Source of the DNA: Sipunculus nudus
Taxonomy: Eukaryota > Annelida > Sipuncula > Golfingiida > Sipunculidae
Length of the DNA stretch: 64,000 nucleotides
NCBI GenBank assembly: GCA_026874595.1
Contig: CM049306.1
Coordinates: 52,856,019 to 52,920,018 of the forward strand
Reading direction: 5' to 3'
In this document: positions 48,429 to 60,014 of the stretch, piece after piece
How the letters are laid out: every line of letters begins with the position of its first letter
How positions within the stretch are numbered: position 1 is the first letter of the stretch
Notes under the pieces: model-generated
The model's input: only the letters and a program-made list of their open reading frames with translations
What the model was told of the DNA's origin: nothing
The model's database searches: none
Program-made: the position numbers and the translations under genes

Positions 48429-49646
48429 TGTAGGATATTTTAATGACCTCTAAATGTATGCCAAATTTTGGATTTGTAGGTCCAATGGTTTCAAAACGTG
48501 CCTTGTTAACAGCTGGCTGGCTGGCTGGAGGGACAAAGGACCATGACTATAGCTCAGATGACTTATACTCAGCTGAGCTAATAAATAAATACAGATAATT
48601 GCTTCCCCTCATTTAATAATAATGGATAACATTTTCAAGGCCAATCCCTTACTTCTAAGAAAAGTGACTGTTTGATATCTTGCTGCATAATGCTTAGTAA
48701 AAGTTTTCTAAGAAAATCCTTCTGATGATTTTTCAGTGAAAGATTAAGATAACAAATAAAGCACATTTTTCTTTATTCCTTCTTTGCTGAGTCAGTGAAT
48801 TCTTCCTCAAATTAGAATGCTGTGCCGATTCCCGAACAGTCATCCGAAGTGACACAAAAAAACATAAACCTGAATTATTGCTTTCTGGCCCCCATAAACC
48901 CCATTTATGACACAGGAACGCATGCAGTAATCTTCTTGCTGTACATAAGACGATACATCTAGGTAATGAAACGTAAAGGACCTTGTGACATCAAAGGATC
49001 TGCCGGTGAATATATTTTAAACTACAGTGTATTAAATAACATATCATACAGAAAATTGAATTATTCATGAATTTTCATGTCCCTACACATATTGTTTTTG
49101 ACAGCAACATAGAAAGTGATCAGATATATTTCCACTTCTTTCTGCATTATTCCCTTTCACTGTAATACACCTACAGGCACACCGTTGAAATAAGGATGTA
49201 TATTCCATTGTGAAAACACTTTTGCTATTTATTGTTTTTTTTATCAGTTCTAAATATTTTCGAACAGTAATACCTCAGATTTATCCATCATCGTAAGGCA
49301 TATTAATTTTTTTATTCCTGCACAACACAGGAACATACAAAAATGTGAACATTACTTCATGATAATCCTATAGCTATTGTCAAAGCTTCCTTTATGCTGG
49401 GAATTTACTGTGGTTAAATAAAACCCATTTGCTGTTGCCAGCTGCTATCAAAGTCTCATTATAGATTTTCTCATGGCAAAGTTCAATCAGAACTCCATTA
49501 GCCTTATGTGTTTTTATCTTTGTTTGGTTACAGCAGTCTCTATGAACAAACCTCCACACAGAGTAACGAATATGTCATATCTTTTGAACAAAAGCCTTTC
49601 CCTCTGGCTGCTGCGGAGACTAGTGATAGTTGGACCTGATCATTAC

Positions 49647-49783
49647 AGATAAGGAAATTGGACAGATAAAGGAGGACATAGATTGTATGGCTCAGACATT
49701 TGTCTTACAAGGGAAGAAAATAAAGCAGATTTATCAGGCTCTGTATGTTATCATGGACAGATAAATTCCTTTCTTTTTTATCT
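49647..49783. promoter_or_regulatory. Cluster of six GATA-factor motifs
   Basis: AGATAAG at 49647-49653, AGATAAA at 49664-49670 and 49759-49765, and complements TTATCA at 49731-49736 and 49748-49753 and TTATCT at 49778-49783. Six cores in 137 bases is dense even for AT-rich DNA. A GATA-responsive enhancer is possible; no experimental or conservation evidence is available here. Confidence 0.35.
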
Positions 49784-50184
49784 GTGATTTGTTAACCATT
49801 TATGTGTGAGCTGAATACTAGGATTATGATGCACTGATGAATCACCTCATCTGTCTTTCAGCAAATACTGTCTCTCTTTTCCTCCATAAAATATCTTTGA
49901 AAATTAAAAAAAAAACGTAAAAGAAACAGTGTTAAAGAGGTCTATTTTGATATCTGATGTTTATTAACTAAAGATGATCCCTTGAACCTTTTATAAATAT
50001 ATGCCAGGTAATGCAGGTCCCACCACATACACCCTGTTAATTTTTGTTTATATTCATGTGTTTATAGCATGTGGAGGGCTGCCATAATAATCAAAAACTT
50101 TCAATAAGAGCATCTAGCTGCCAGCAAGTGAGATTTCAGCTTCTACACATATGCAACCAAACATCTTTGGTAACATGGTTACAT

Positions 50185-50216
50185 GTTAGTAATCACAGTG
50201 TACTGTGATTACTAAC
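50185..50216. repeat. Perfect 15-bp inverted repeat with 2-base spacer
   Basis: GTTAGTAATCACAGT, GT, ACTGTGATTACTAAC. It would form a cruciform or RNA hairpin. No matching element ends or A-tract flank it. Confidence 0.95.
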
Positions 50217-51524
50217 AGCTTGTAGATAAGCAGAGGCCTTATAATAAATTTTCTGAACAGGATTTACCTAAAATTCATTAAAATGTACACAAAGTAAGCT
50301 AGAAATCTTAAAAACTGGATATAACATTTTTCAGAAAATCACCACATTGCTTTGTTATACAATATCAGATGCCCTATGTGTACTACTGTATTTTGAAATG
50401 GCAGAGGGGTCACAGAACTGCCGCATACTCACATGGCATTAAAACTTTATTTCCCTTTATTTTCCCTCTCTTCTTTTTACTCAGAGCTTCAATTAAATCT
50501 ATTGGTCTCAGAGCTAGAACAATATATGGATGTTTTGTTATATCAATCAGCACAGATTAAGCCACACAATTATTGATATAAATGACAAAAATGAACACCA
50601 TTCTAAAATGGGTACAATCAGCATAAACTGATGTAAAAGAAAAAAAACCAAGTTGTTTCTGTATCTAGTGCAAGAAAAACATTGCAATATAACATATAAA
50701 GAGTCTGACAACTGAAAAGGTATTTTAAAGCAAATTAAATGCAACTGAAACATTCATCTTCTCTTGACAACTTCAAAATCATATTTTTCAAGCATAGCTC
50801 TTTTGCTGCTTGCCTTGGTCACTTAAATATTTTTTTACCTATTCAATTGACATAAAATATCCATATTTTTGTTTGGTATTGCTAAACCAAGGCTGATAAT
50901 GATTTGAACATAATTAATTTTCCCTGACAGCATGCTAGCCCAGGTAGGTCTAGCCATTTTATCCATGACACAAGAAAAAGAGCTTTATATAACAAATGAC
51001 TTTACTATTAGTTGACATATTTTTAACCTATGATACTTTAGATATGTTTATAAGACCATGCATGTTTGCTATAGTGAGAGAAATTATATATATTTATGAA
51101 GAAACATGATGATATACATGATATATCATTTAGTTATTTGCACATCAATTGCTGCCTGGCATGTCGCCTGCCAGTTATGGGGGCCATTTAACACTTTGGA
51201 CGGTTGAATGTTGGTAGCCATATGCACCAGCATGTATCTCAAAATACTGGGGGTACCCCAATACATGCACTGGCTCCTGACAATTAATAGCCTCAGTAGT
51301 TCACAATAATGTGATAATTGTAATAATCTTAATATTGCATCAGCACCTACAAAGTGTTTTTTTTTCCAAAATGAAGAACTTTACCACCAGAAAAATGTTA
51401 ATAAAATTAATAATTGGTAATTAAAATAATCATAAAGTCAGTTGATGTTTAGTACAAAAAGAGGAAAGAAGATGAACTTGAAGCATGAACTGATATGATA
51501 CACATGCACCAGAATGTTTAAAAA

Positions 51525-51690
51525 AAAGGTTTGTCCCTTAGTTCTTTTCTACTCTGGATCTTATGTGTGGACTTTGTTACACCGAAAAATTGATCAGGGA
51601 AAAATATCTGGGATTCGAACCCATGTCAGTGGCACACATGACCGGTGTTCTAACTGCTTTGCTAGAAAAGCAAGCTTCACTAGCAAGAGT
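51525..51690 (-). repeat. tRNA-derived SINE, third family or fragment
   Basis: On the minus strand, TCTAGCAAAGCAGTTAGAAC (complement of 51647-51666) is A-box-like, and GGTTCGAATCC (complement of 51611-51621) is a perfect B-box. They are spaced as in a tRNA. The 5' acceptor arm does not pair, so it is not a working tRNA gene. The sequence beyond the B-box differs from the SINE at 23108 and 37150. The 3' end is probably near the T-run at 51525 (A-run on the other strand side). Confidence 0.55.
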
Positions 51691-54600
51691 TCAGTCTGTT
51701 TTTATATGTACCCCGTAACAATATATATTCATATAATGAATTAAATTTAATCAAAATTAATCAAAAATGTTTTCAAAGAACTTTACCCTCAGTGGTTGCT
51801 TTCTTCAAGCATAAACTGGACCAGTTATGAAAGACCCCGACAGTGCATTCATTTACATAACATGCGAGACTTTGAAACATACATTACTGCATTAATATTT
51901 CAGAGATTTCTTCCATAAATGGAAAATTCTTACCTCCAGGCCCGCCCATAGAAATAACCATCCCCATCTTTAGAGGTCTTCGATTCAATCCCATGGGCTA
52001 AAGTTTGGTAGTCCACATGAAATTGGTCCAAAACCATAGAAATCTTTACAAGCAACACAGCCATGTAATATCCATGCTTTTTAATACAGGAATCCTTTTC
52101 ACACCACGTTTGATGGTCTATTCCATTCCTTGTGAAGCATATATGCCATTATGTTTTCGTGGTATAAGCTGCAAAACTACATAATTAGTCACAGTGGGCG
52201 GGGAACCACAGTGATGGCCAAAAAAGAAAGCCCTCCATACCACCAGTCTGATCAATGTAGCAAGTGACAGTTTGGTAGTCCGATACAGAGCCAATATCAG
52301 TTACCAGGCATACAATGTGCTTGATCAACTTTACCTGCTAGATATACTCCCCACTAACTTACCTTAACGCAGTTAATTAACACTAAACATTTCTTTTGTG
52401 TTTATTCCCCGGAAAACACAATGCCATCAAATGACGGAACACTTTTTACCATCTTCCGAGTATTACCATAGTGACTGAGCTATCTGAAGTGGTTTCCCTG
52501 GCGTGACAACCCAGGTGGGTATTCCTCCAGTAGAACAACCAGGCTTCTTGTCTACTTGAAATTCCTCTCTCTCATATAGCAACACATTTCTTCACAGTAC
52601 AGGTACCAAGTTGTGTATCATTCCCTAACCTTCACAAGCACCTGCTAGTAAAACTCGTATTGTCCAAGGTTAATGATGATATTGTACACTTGTGCCACGG
52701 TTAACAATGATATCATGCACTTGTTCTAGGTATGTGCACTGTTCCGCTTCTGCTGATCTAGGTAAGCACAGGCTTGATAGTCATGTGGCCACAGCAGGTA
52801 TAAGCTTAAAAGCCGGGTAGCGCTGATTGAGCATATTAATGCCAGAAACTGCACCCAGTATCGGCAGCTGAGATTGCCTTACTAACTTATTAACCTGTTG
52901 ATAACATGTCAGAAATGACACATGGCCATCAAAAAGCCTGGGCTACAGCAAAAACATGTTTCCTGGAAACTTATAGTTGGTGGTAATGTGTTGAAGCAGT
53001 GTCTGCTGTACCAGCCCTGGCCTCACATTCATCACTCAGCGATGGCTGGAGAGGAAGCAGGGGGAGGCTGCGCTTTGTGGGTCTTCTCACTGACTGCCAG
53101 CCAGCTGTACTAATTGGTGTTCTGTAGTGCTAATTGGGACAATGATCCAGGGAGGCACTACAAGACCTCTGCTGTGCCTCTCCTGCATGTGCAGGGCATA
53201 TACTTCCTCGTAAGATGCAGGATTACGTGGTTGCCAGACTCTGGTGCTGTGAACTACTCTGCTTGGAAATAAGTTTCTTTTCATGCTTTTTTCCCATAAT
53301 AAATGGTAATTTCTCCACTCTGTTCAATTGATCTCAGTTGAAGTGGATTCCACATCAACAATTATCACATTTGCTTTAGTCTACAGGGCACGTTGCCCAA
53401 ATTAGAAAAGTGTTCTTCAAAAACTTTGTTTCTGGCCCGAAGGCATTCAAATCCATTATGGTACACCAAAGCTTGAGCAATGGATATTGATATGAGAATA
53501 TTGATTTAGGAAATACAGAGTTCTCGGATGCTGGGTCGGCTCTTGATAAATGCACACCAGGAATGGTCAACTTAACATGCCTTCGTGAGGCTACTGCAAA
53601 AGGGTATGTATGCTGACCTGTGATTTGGGACCTTGTTACCAAATACTAAGAAGAAACCAATCAATATTCATCGGCTATTATGGACTGGTTTCTTCTCATT
53701 TATTCATCTCACACAATGCTCCCCCAAGCTGTTATTCCAAAGAAACCTTATACAGATGCCAAATGGACTGTTTACACTTGCCCCATTGGTACTATAACCA
53801 TGTTATTCTTCATTCAGTCAAGACAAGCTGTACTGGTCTGCCACTGGGGAACTAGATGGTAAATTAACAAGGGTCATGAGAGGGTCTTTACATGGTGATT
53901 CAATCACATCAGATTAAACTAGAACTAATGAAATGCTAAAATAAACAAGTCAGGGAAACACATTTTACAGGTGCACAAAGGTCAGTACTAGTCTTTCATT
54001 GTAGTTTTATCTGGACATAGTATTGTAGCATTTTTATCTGAACTGCTGCAGCATCTCAACTAGATCAGATTCTAAGGACAAAAGCTGTTTGCAGACATAC
54101 AGGAAGATCAGGAAGATCAATACTAAAACTGCAAACTGAAACAGTTTTAGAATGGCATCATATAAATCTTAAAATTAGAATGATGAAAGAACATACAAAC
54201 TTTATATATACATGAACAATGAAAGGAAACTGTCCTCAAACAAATATTTGCATTCTTAAAGGAAAATTTGAACCTCTTGACATCATGACTAAATGTATGT
54301 GAAAAAAACCCATTAATTTAGAAAGTCAAAGTATGACAGATACACTAATAACAGATTATTAATAATGCTATTTTTATATCATTTGCAGAAACAAATGCAA
54401 GAGATTCTAGATAAGCTTTTAGTAGTTTGCTTTCAACCCCTTTGAAGCATGATCATGTAACATTTCTATGCCAAGTCATCCACATTCCATTTTCACATCT
54501 ATATGTCAATAAAATATTGCACACAAAAAAAATACTAAAATCTATTAGTACCAGCAGATTAGTCATACCATCAATGGAGGACAGTGATATTTATTTATCC

Positions 54601-55817
54601 CTTCTGCCCAAGGTACAGGAAGCCATTTACCACCTTTCATATTTTCTTTTACTTATGGTGCATCTGTATGGAAGACTTTTAGCATTGGTTCTTGGTGATT
54701 TTATAAAAAATTCATGGTAATAACCTGGGCATTTAGCAGCCTACTACCATTTTTAGTATAATGTGTTCTATGTGACCCATTAGCCAGATGTACTCAAGAA
54801 GTAGTCAAGAGTGCAGATAAGGGCAGAGCTGTTATTTACGGTCTGTAAATGCTCCAGAAAGTGTGACATTTGTGCACTGGGCCACATTCTTCCAGGCATT
54901 AGTGCAGTTCACATTCTGATGAATACAGATATCAAATTCCTCCAACTGTTCTGTGCTGATCAGATACCAATAAACGTGCCATTAAATGGATAAAAGCCAG
55001 TCCTTCCAACACAGACATGAAGTCTATTGTCTTTCCTGCAGATCAGCAAATCTGGAATGTAATGGCTATCTTGACAGGATTTGTTGCATCAAACATGTGC
55101 ATCCACTTCAGTTCACCTCAGCCAAGGGGCTAGGGTATGTTTTGCTGGCGTTGGTTTGTTTGTTTGTCTTTAAGAAACATTTATCATAAAGTTCCAGATC
55201 ACCATCTGGATCCAGGAATTTTTTTAAGGAAAAATGCTGCATTTCTGACAATGCCCTATGGGGTAATGAGCTACCTTGGTGGAGGTCTGCACTCTTTAAG
55301 TGCAATTCTAGTTTATTCATAATGGCAGGCTATGCTGTGTTGTTTATTGTAAAACATACCTTCACTATCAGCACAGTATGATGTATAGATATCCACCTAA
55401 CAAAATTTTGTATTTTATTGTTCTTGAAGATTCTTCTGTAAGTGACATGTACTCTAACTTTCACAAAATGCACCAAGGTTTAAAATGTATCTCTGTGAAT
55501 GTATCTTCCTTGCCAGTTCCTGTGGTAAAAGGTGAGGAAAACTAAGGATTATCAAAACTAACATTTATTTCACAGCAACAATGCAACTCTTTAACAATGG
55601 TTAACTAGTCCTTAAGCACCTGTCAGCACCTGTCAGCCAACATTCTGGTCAATGATAAAAGTAATTAAATAGGCAAAATAACATGAAAACAGTAACAACC
55701 AGACATTTCTAGGTACCCCAGGTGCCAAAGTATCCCCAAGAATAGGCCCCCATCTTCAGCACCATATACTGACCTTTGACAAGCAACCATGGTTTCTTCC
55801 ATCTATCAACTTGAGAG
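51691..55817. other. Non-coding stretch, somewhat GC-richer at 52200-53250
   Basis: 52200-53250 has a higher G+C content and few homopolymers. Several overlapping short frames on both strands run from 52922 to 55322, but none gives a recognisable domain and none can be joined with defensible splice sites. CAGCACCTGT is repeated in tandem near 55621-55640. An ancient decayed element or a conserved regulatory region are both possible. Confidence 0.35.
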
Positions 55818-56395
55818 GGCATTAATTTATACTATGAACACGGTAAGGTAGGTGGCACCATGTGTCTGCTTATGAGAAAACTTTCCAAGATGAATGTATA
55901 TGCCAAATTTCAGACTAACACTTTGAACGACATGTATGCACAATTTTCACCTAAAGCAAATGAACAAATGGGGACCACATGAAAATGATTGCAGATGGCA
56001 CCACCAGTCTTGAATGTGAGATTGAGGTATCCAAGATCAATGGACTTGCACAATTTCAGGCCAATACGGCAAATCATTCCTGAAAAAGGGCATTAATTTA
56101 TATTATGAAAGCGGTAAGGTAGGTGGCACCACCTGTCTGGTTGACAAGAAAATTTTCCAAGATGGATTTACATGCCAAATTTTAGACCAACCCATTGAAC
56201 CACTCCTTAGATATGAGCAATTTTTACCTAAAGCAAATGTACAGATAGAAGCAACATGAAAACGATTGCAGATGGTGACACCAGTCTTCAACATGAGATT
56301 GAGGTATCTAAGATCAATGGATAAGCACAATTTCAGGCCAAAACGGCAAATCATTCCTGAGAAAAAGGGCATTAACATTGTTGACAACCAAAATG
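55818..56395. repeat. Tandem pair of ~275-bp units
   Basis: GGGCATTAATTTATA followed by GGTAAGGTAGGTGGCACCA occurs at about 55818 and again at about 56088. A third GGGCATTAA starts near 56367 but then diverges. Inside are GATGGCACCACCAGTCTT, GATCAATGGA and CAATTTCAGGCC. These resemble GGTGGCGCCACCAGTCTGC and GATCAATAT in the array at 31859-33385, so this is probably a distant relative that has lost both ends. Confidence 0.75.
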
Positions 56396-59300
56396 CACTG
56401 TTCCATATCTGATTAACATTGCATTGCTAAGATGATCATTTGAGATATATGAATTAAGGGTCTGTTTTGCCCTGCATAATTATAATCCTGGCCTGCCTTA
56501 TATGTAAAATGCAAGATTGCACTTCTTATCGCATGAGGTATAGTTTAATTCAAACACAAACTTTTTTTTAATAACATCATACATGTAAAAGGAAGTTTTT
56601 CAATAATTCCACATTGCAGACTGGTGTTAAATGATAACTCATTCAGTATTTGACATGTGTAATATAACAAAGCACTGAATGGCCATTACAGCAAAATTAA
56701 TTTACTGGCTATAATTCTGAATTATTCATAATTAAATAACTGTCACTAATTGTTTTAATGTAATATTTATGTTATCAATATGTTTACATGACCATACAGA
56801 ATAACAATTTAAAACTTTTTTCTATAGTAATGAATTAACTTTCCTTGTCATTCCTTTATTACCAATCTCAAAATATCCATATATCAATTAATTCAACGAA
56901 ACAAAATAAAACAATATTTTCATTCTCAATTAATGCCTAATTCAATATATTTCTTTTTACATTTCATAAGCAGTAGGTGTATAATTACAGAAAAGCAAAA
57001 TTATTTCTTGTCTGCCTCTTAATAATTATGTCCCGTATTGAAAAAAGGTCGCATAGCAAAGAGAGTTTATTTTGCAGGCTTGAAATAGCTCTGGATCTCC
57101 ACTAAAAAATAAATAATTTAAAATGCTGGTATTACATAAAAAGAGAACTCTTTTCCTGATACCATCTGTCTTGATAGTTACAAAGGTATACACATAAGTG
57201 AGTGGAAACGGGATCTTTATCTGGTTTAAAAGATGTAATTACCTTAATAATACATGATGACACAATTATTGAGCCATTTGGATCTTATGAATATTTAAAC
57301 CATGATTGAGCTAGCAGGTGCTGTGCTGCTAGGCAAACTATGAGGACTGGTTTTACTTCCATCCAATGATGATAACCCTGGTTTGATCACACAGATATTG
57401 TCCTTGTGTTCAGCAATGCTCTTGTAATTTAGAAAGTGTCCACCTGCATGAGTTCAAGATTTAATAAGATCATTTCTTCTGCACTTAATCATAAAATCTG
57501 TCAGCTTATAATTTCAAAATTGTTAGGACTGAAATTCTGACTTAATGTTTGAGATGAAGTACTCTTAATTAGAATTATTACTTTTCTAACTGGTAAGACT
57601 GAACCCTGGATCAATATACAGAGACTAAGATTCAATTAGTTTAATTTTCCAAATATAACACTTGAATGATGACTTATTTGTATCAGTGCATGCAAAGTCT
57701 GTTTATGTCTTTGTAAATTCTTTTATTACATCGTTTATATGTACAAATGGCAAACACTTAATGAGCGATTTGCACATTAAAAATACGTAGCATATGTCCA
57801 GTGAATTTCTGCTGGCATACCAAACATACCTTTGTGGTAACTTTCAATTTTATAATTTTGTAAATCTGTGTACCAGTATATCATATTCCTCTTAAAAAAC
57901 TCTGAGAAAATGTGTAAATTAAAGTGATCATCCTAATTCCCATATTTCAAATTCTAAACAAAATGAAACTCTTTCATGTAATTTTACAGAGGCACATCAC
58001 TATATTATTTTCAACTTAGAAATAAATGATAAACTATTACCCAATTCTTTAATAAATTATTGTTGTAAATTACAGTAAAATTGAAATGAACTGAAATATT
58101 CAAAGGACAGTTCAGATCTTTTCTTCTGAGATTTTTTAGTGTACCTCAACATAGGTCATATTCTAGGAGACCTGATAGTCACATTTGGCCCATGAAAAAA
58201 AAAACAGTAGTGGGGTAGGTGATCATGGTCTGATTTATCTTGATAGGTCAGACCATAAAGCTACGAGAGTCAGGTAATCAGCTGAGTTCAGGAAACTGTG
58301 AAGTACATCGGGAGCTGAAGGCAGATCATGAACACAATGCTGGGGACATATACTGTCGTCGAGGGACCTTCAAAATACCCCTGGCTCTCATGAATCTTTG
58401 TCTTTGTATTCTTCAATCTTCAGCGCCACATGCAGAATGTCTGGTATCACTTGCCAGTATAAATTATATATGCCTACAGAAAGCTATACTTTCTGCATCG
58501 TTATAAATAAAACTATTCCCTGTTAGTTTGTTACATTATGACAGCTGCTGGTCATATATAAACTGATGGGAAATTACCTTGGCCTCAATGTTTTCTTGTA
58601 TCTAGTTTCCTAGCTGCTTTGTTACTTATTTTCACCCCACACTGATTTTCTTGTTCCCCCTGTTTTCCTCCCTGCTGAATTCCAACATTATTTTCTAAAC
58701 TTTCTCTCAGTATCCTTCAATAGCCGTACTTCTTTGTATCCTCTTTAACACCTCTGATGTCCTTTTCTCTCTTTCTCCTTGCTTCTTATTTTTTTTTTCA
58801 ACTCAGTGCATTTTTCTTTTCTATCCAGTAAATGCCTAATTAAAGTCAATTTGGTCATGTCCATTACAATTGAAATCTTTATATTTCTACTTTGATTTTA
58901 GTGTCTTTATTTTCTCTTTAGGTCACCCCTTTTTTTGCACATTTATGTCATTTATTCAGGTGTGTTTCTCTCATTTACTTTTCTCTTATTCTCAAAATAT
59001 TCACCTAAACTTTCTCCTTTTTTCTTGCTCTGAATGCTTTTTGCTCTTTTCCTCTCTACTTCTACATGATACAGTTAATCTCTTTGCTTTATTTAGGATG
59101 TCTCATTTTCTGTTTATCTTTTGCTATATTTATGCATTTTCAAATGATGTAAAATTTATTTTTGCTCCTACAACTTGCTTATGTAGTTATACTTATTTTA
59201 TCTTAAGAACACAGGATTTTAACAAATCCTCATCTCATATGACTGATGATCAATATATCCGGAGGGCAATTTGATGGTAAATATAAGAACACATAGTTGC

Positions 59301-60014
59301 TTTTCAAATTATGAATGGTGATGGTGATATTTTGGTGAAAATTATATTGTTGGAGGGCATTTTGATGATAAAGTATATGTTCTTAAAATAAAACCTCGGA
59401 GCTCCAGATTCCTAAGTGGGGTATGAGAGTGATGTATTAGATATTTAACCTTGACATCATCCATCAGAAATTTTATCTGTAGATATGTCAGGTGCTCTAT
59501 TACACTATCTTGACTACACAACAGTAATGGATCAAAAATGGCCCAAAACATTTTGATGTGCAAGATGTCAATATTACATGTTTCATATCATTATTTTATA
59601 CTTTTTTGTAAGGATTTTCCTTTTTATATGACTGTTTATGACCAGATTTTATATACAAGAAATATTATTAGTTCTTTTACAGTCTGTTAACTTTCACTTT
59701 AATCTTTCTCTTTAATTTCACTTGAGTAATATTTTATTTCAGCAATATATATGGTTAATGTTATTAGTATTGAATAAATGTCTAAAGAAAATGAACTAAA
59801 TCTTAATCCTTAAAATCTTATCTTAATCTTATAAATGAATCTGATTATTTTATAATATATATATACATATTCTTACTTATTATATAATTCTTAATCATAT
59901 TTAAATATCTATATTATTCTTTTGTTTAGCAATATGTAAAATGTTATTTTTTTTCACACTGTGATTGTTTAACAGGACTTTTTATTTTCCTTATAAAACA
60001 GCAATAGAAAATAT
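56396..60014. other. AT-rich stretch with a pyrimidine-rich block
   Basis: 58590-59110 is strongly biased to T and C on this strand and gives a 134-codon hydrophobic frame (58870-59274), which I attribute to base composition. The rest is AT-rich with no recognisable repeat or gene. Confidence 0.5.

Larger units (their letters stand above)
46826..48585 (+). mobile_element. Family A element, copy A4, full length (~1.75 kb)
   Basis: It starts ACAAGG with palindrome GACCCATGGGTC (46832-46843) and GCTCAGCTGA. The middle differs from A3, and the 47690-47885 module (GATGTAAACAACCTGACATGGTGCT) matches A2a. The 3' module from about 47990 is a diverged form shared with 61570-62040. The GGACGG stretch is replaced by a (GGCT)n-like GCTGGCTGGCTGGCTGG (about 48513-48530). 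The hairpin is at 48550-48580, then AATAAATAAA. An (AG)n run sits at 47693-47716. No protein domain is encoded. Confidence 0.75.
48586..51524. other. Non-coding stretch with three motif-rich spots
   Basis: The island 48790-49010 carries paired CATAAA/TTTATG (Hox/Cdx type) and a perfect CATCAAAGG (TCF/LEF type, 48989-48997). 49640-49790 carries six GATA cores. 50185-50216 is a perfect 15-bp inverted repeat. No exon was seen. Confidence 0.4.

Noticed and set aside
51605-51680. Functional tRNA gene
   Set aside because: The B-box is good, but no acceptor stem or full cloverleaf can be folded. A SINE head explains it better.
53610-55322. Possible multi-exon gene or piggyBac-like transposase
   Set aside because: Several adjacent short frames exist, but I could not find the catalytic residues or any conserved block of a known transposase, nor convincing splice sites.
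58870-59274. 134-codon hydrophobic frame resembling a membrane protein
   Set aside because: It lies in a T/C-rich block; Phe, Leu and Ser codons follow from composition. No charged-residue pattern suggests real membrane segments.
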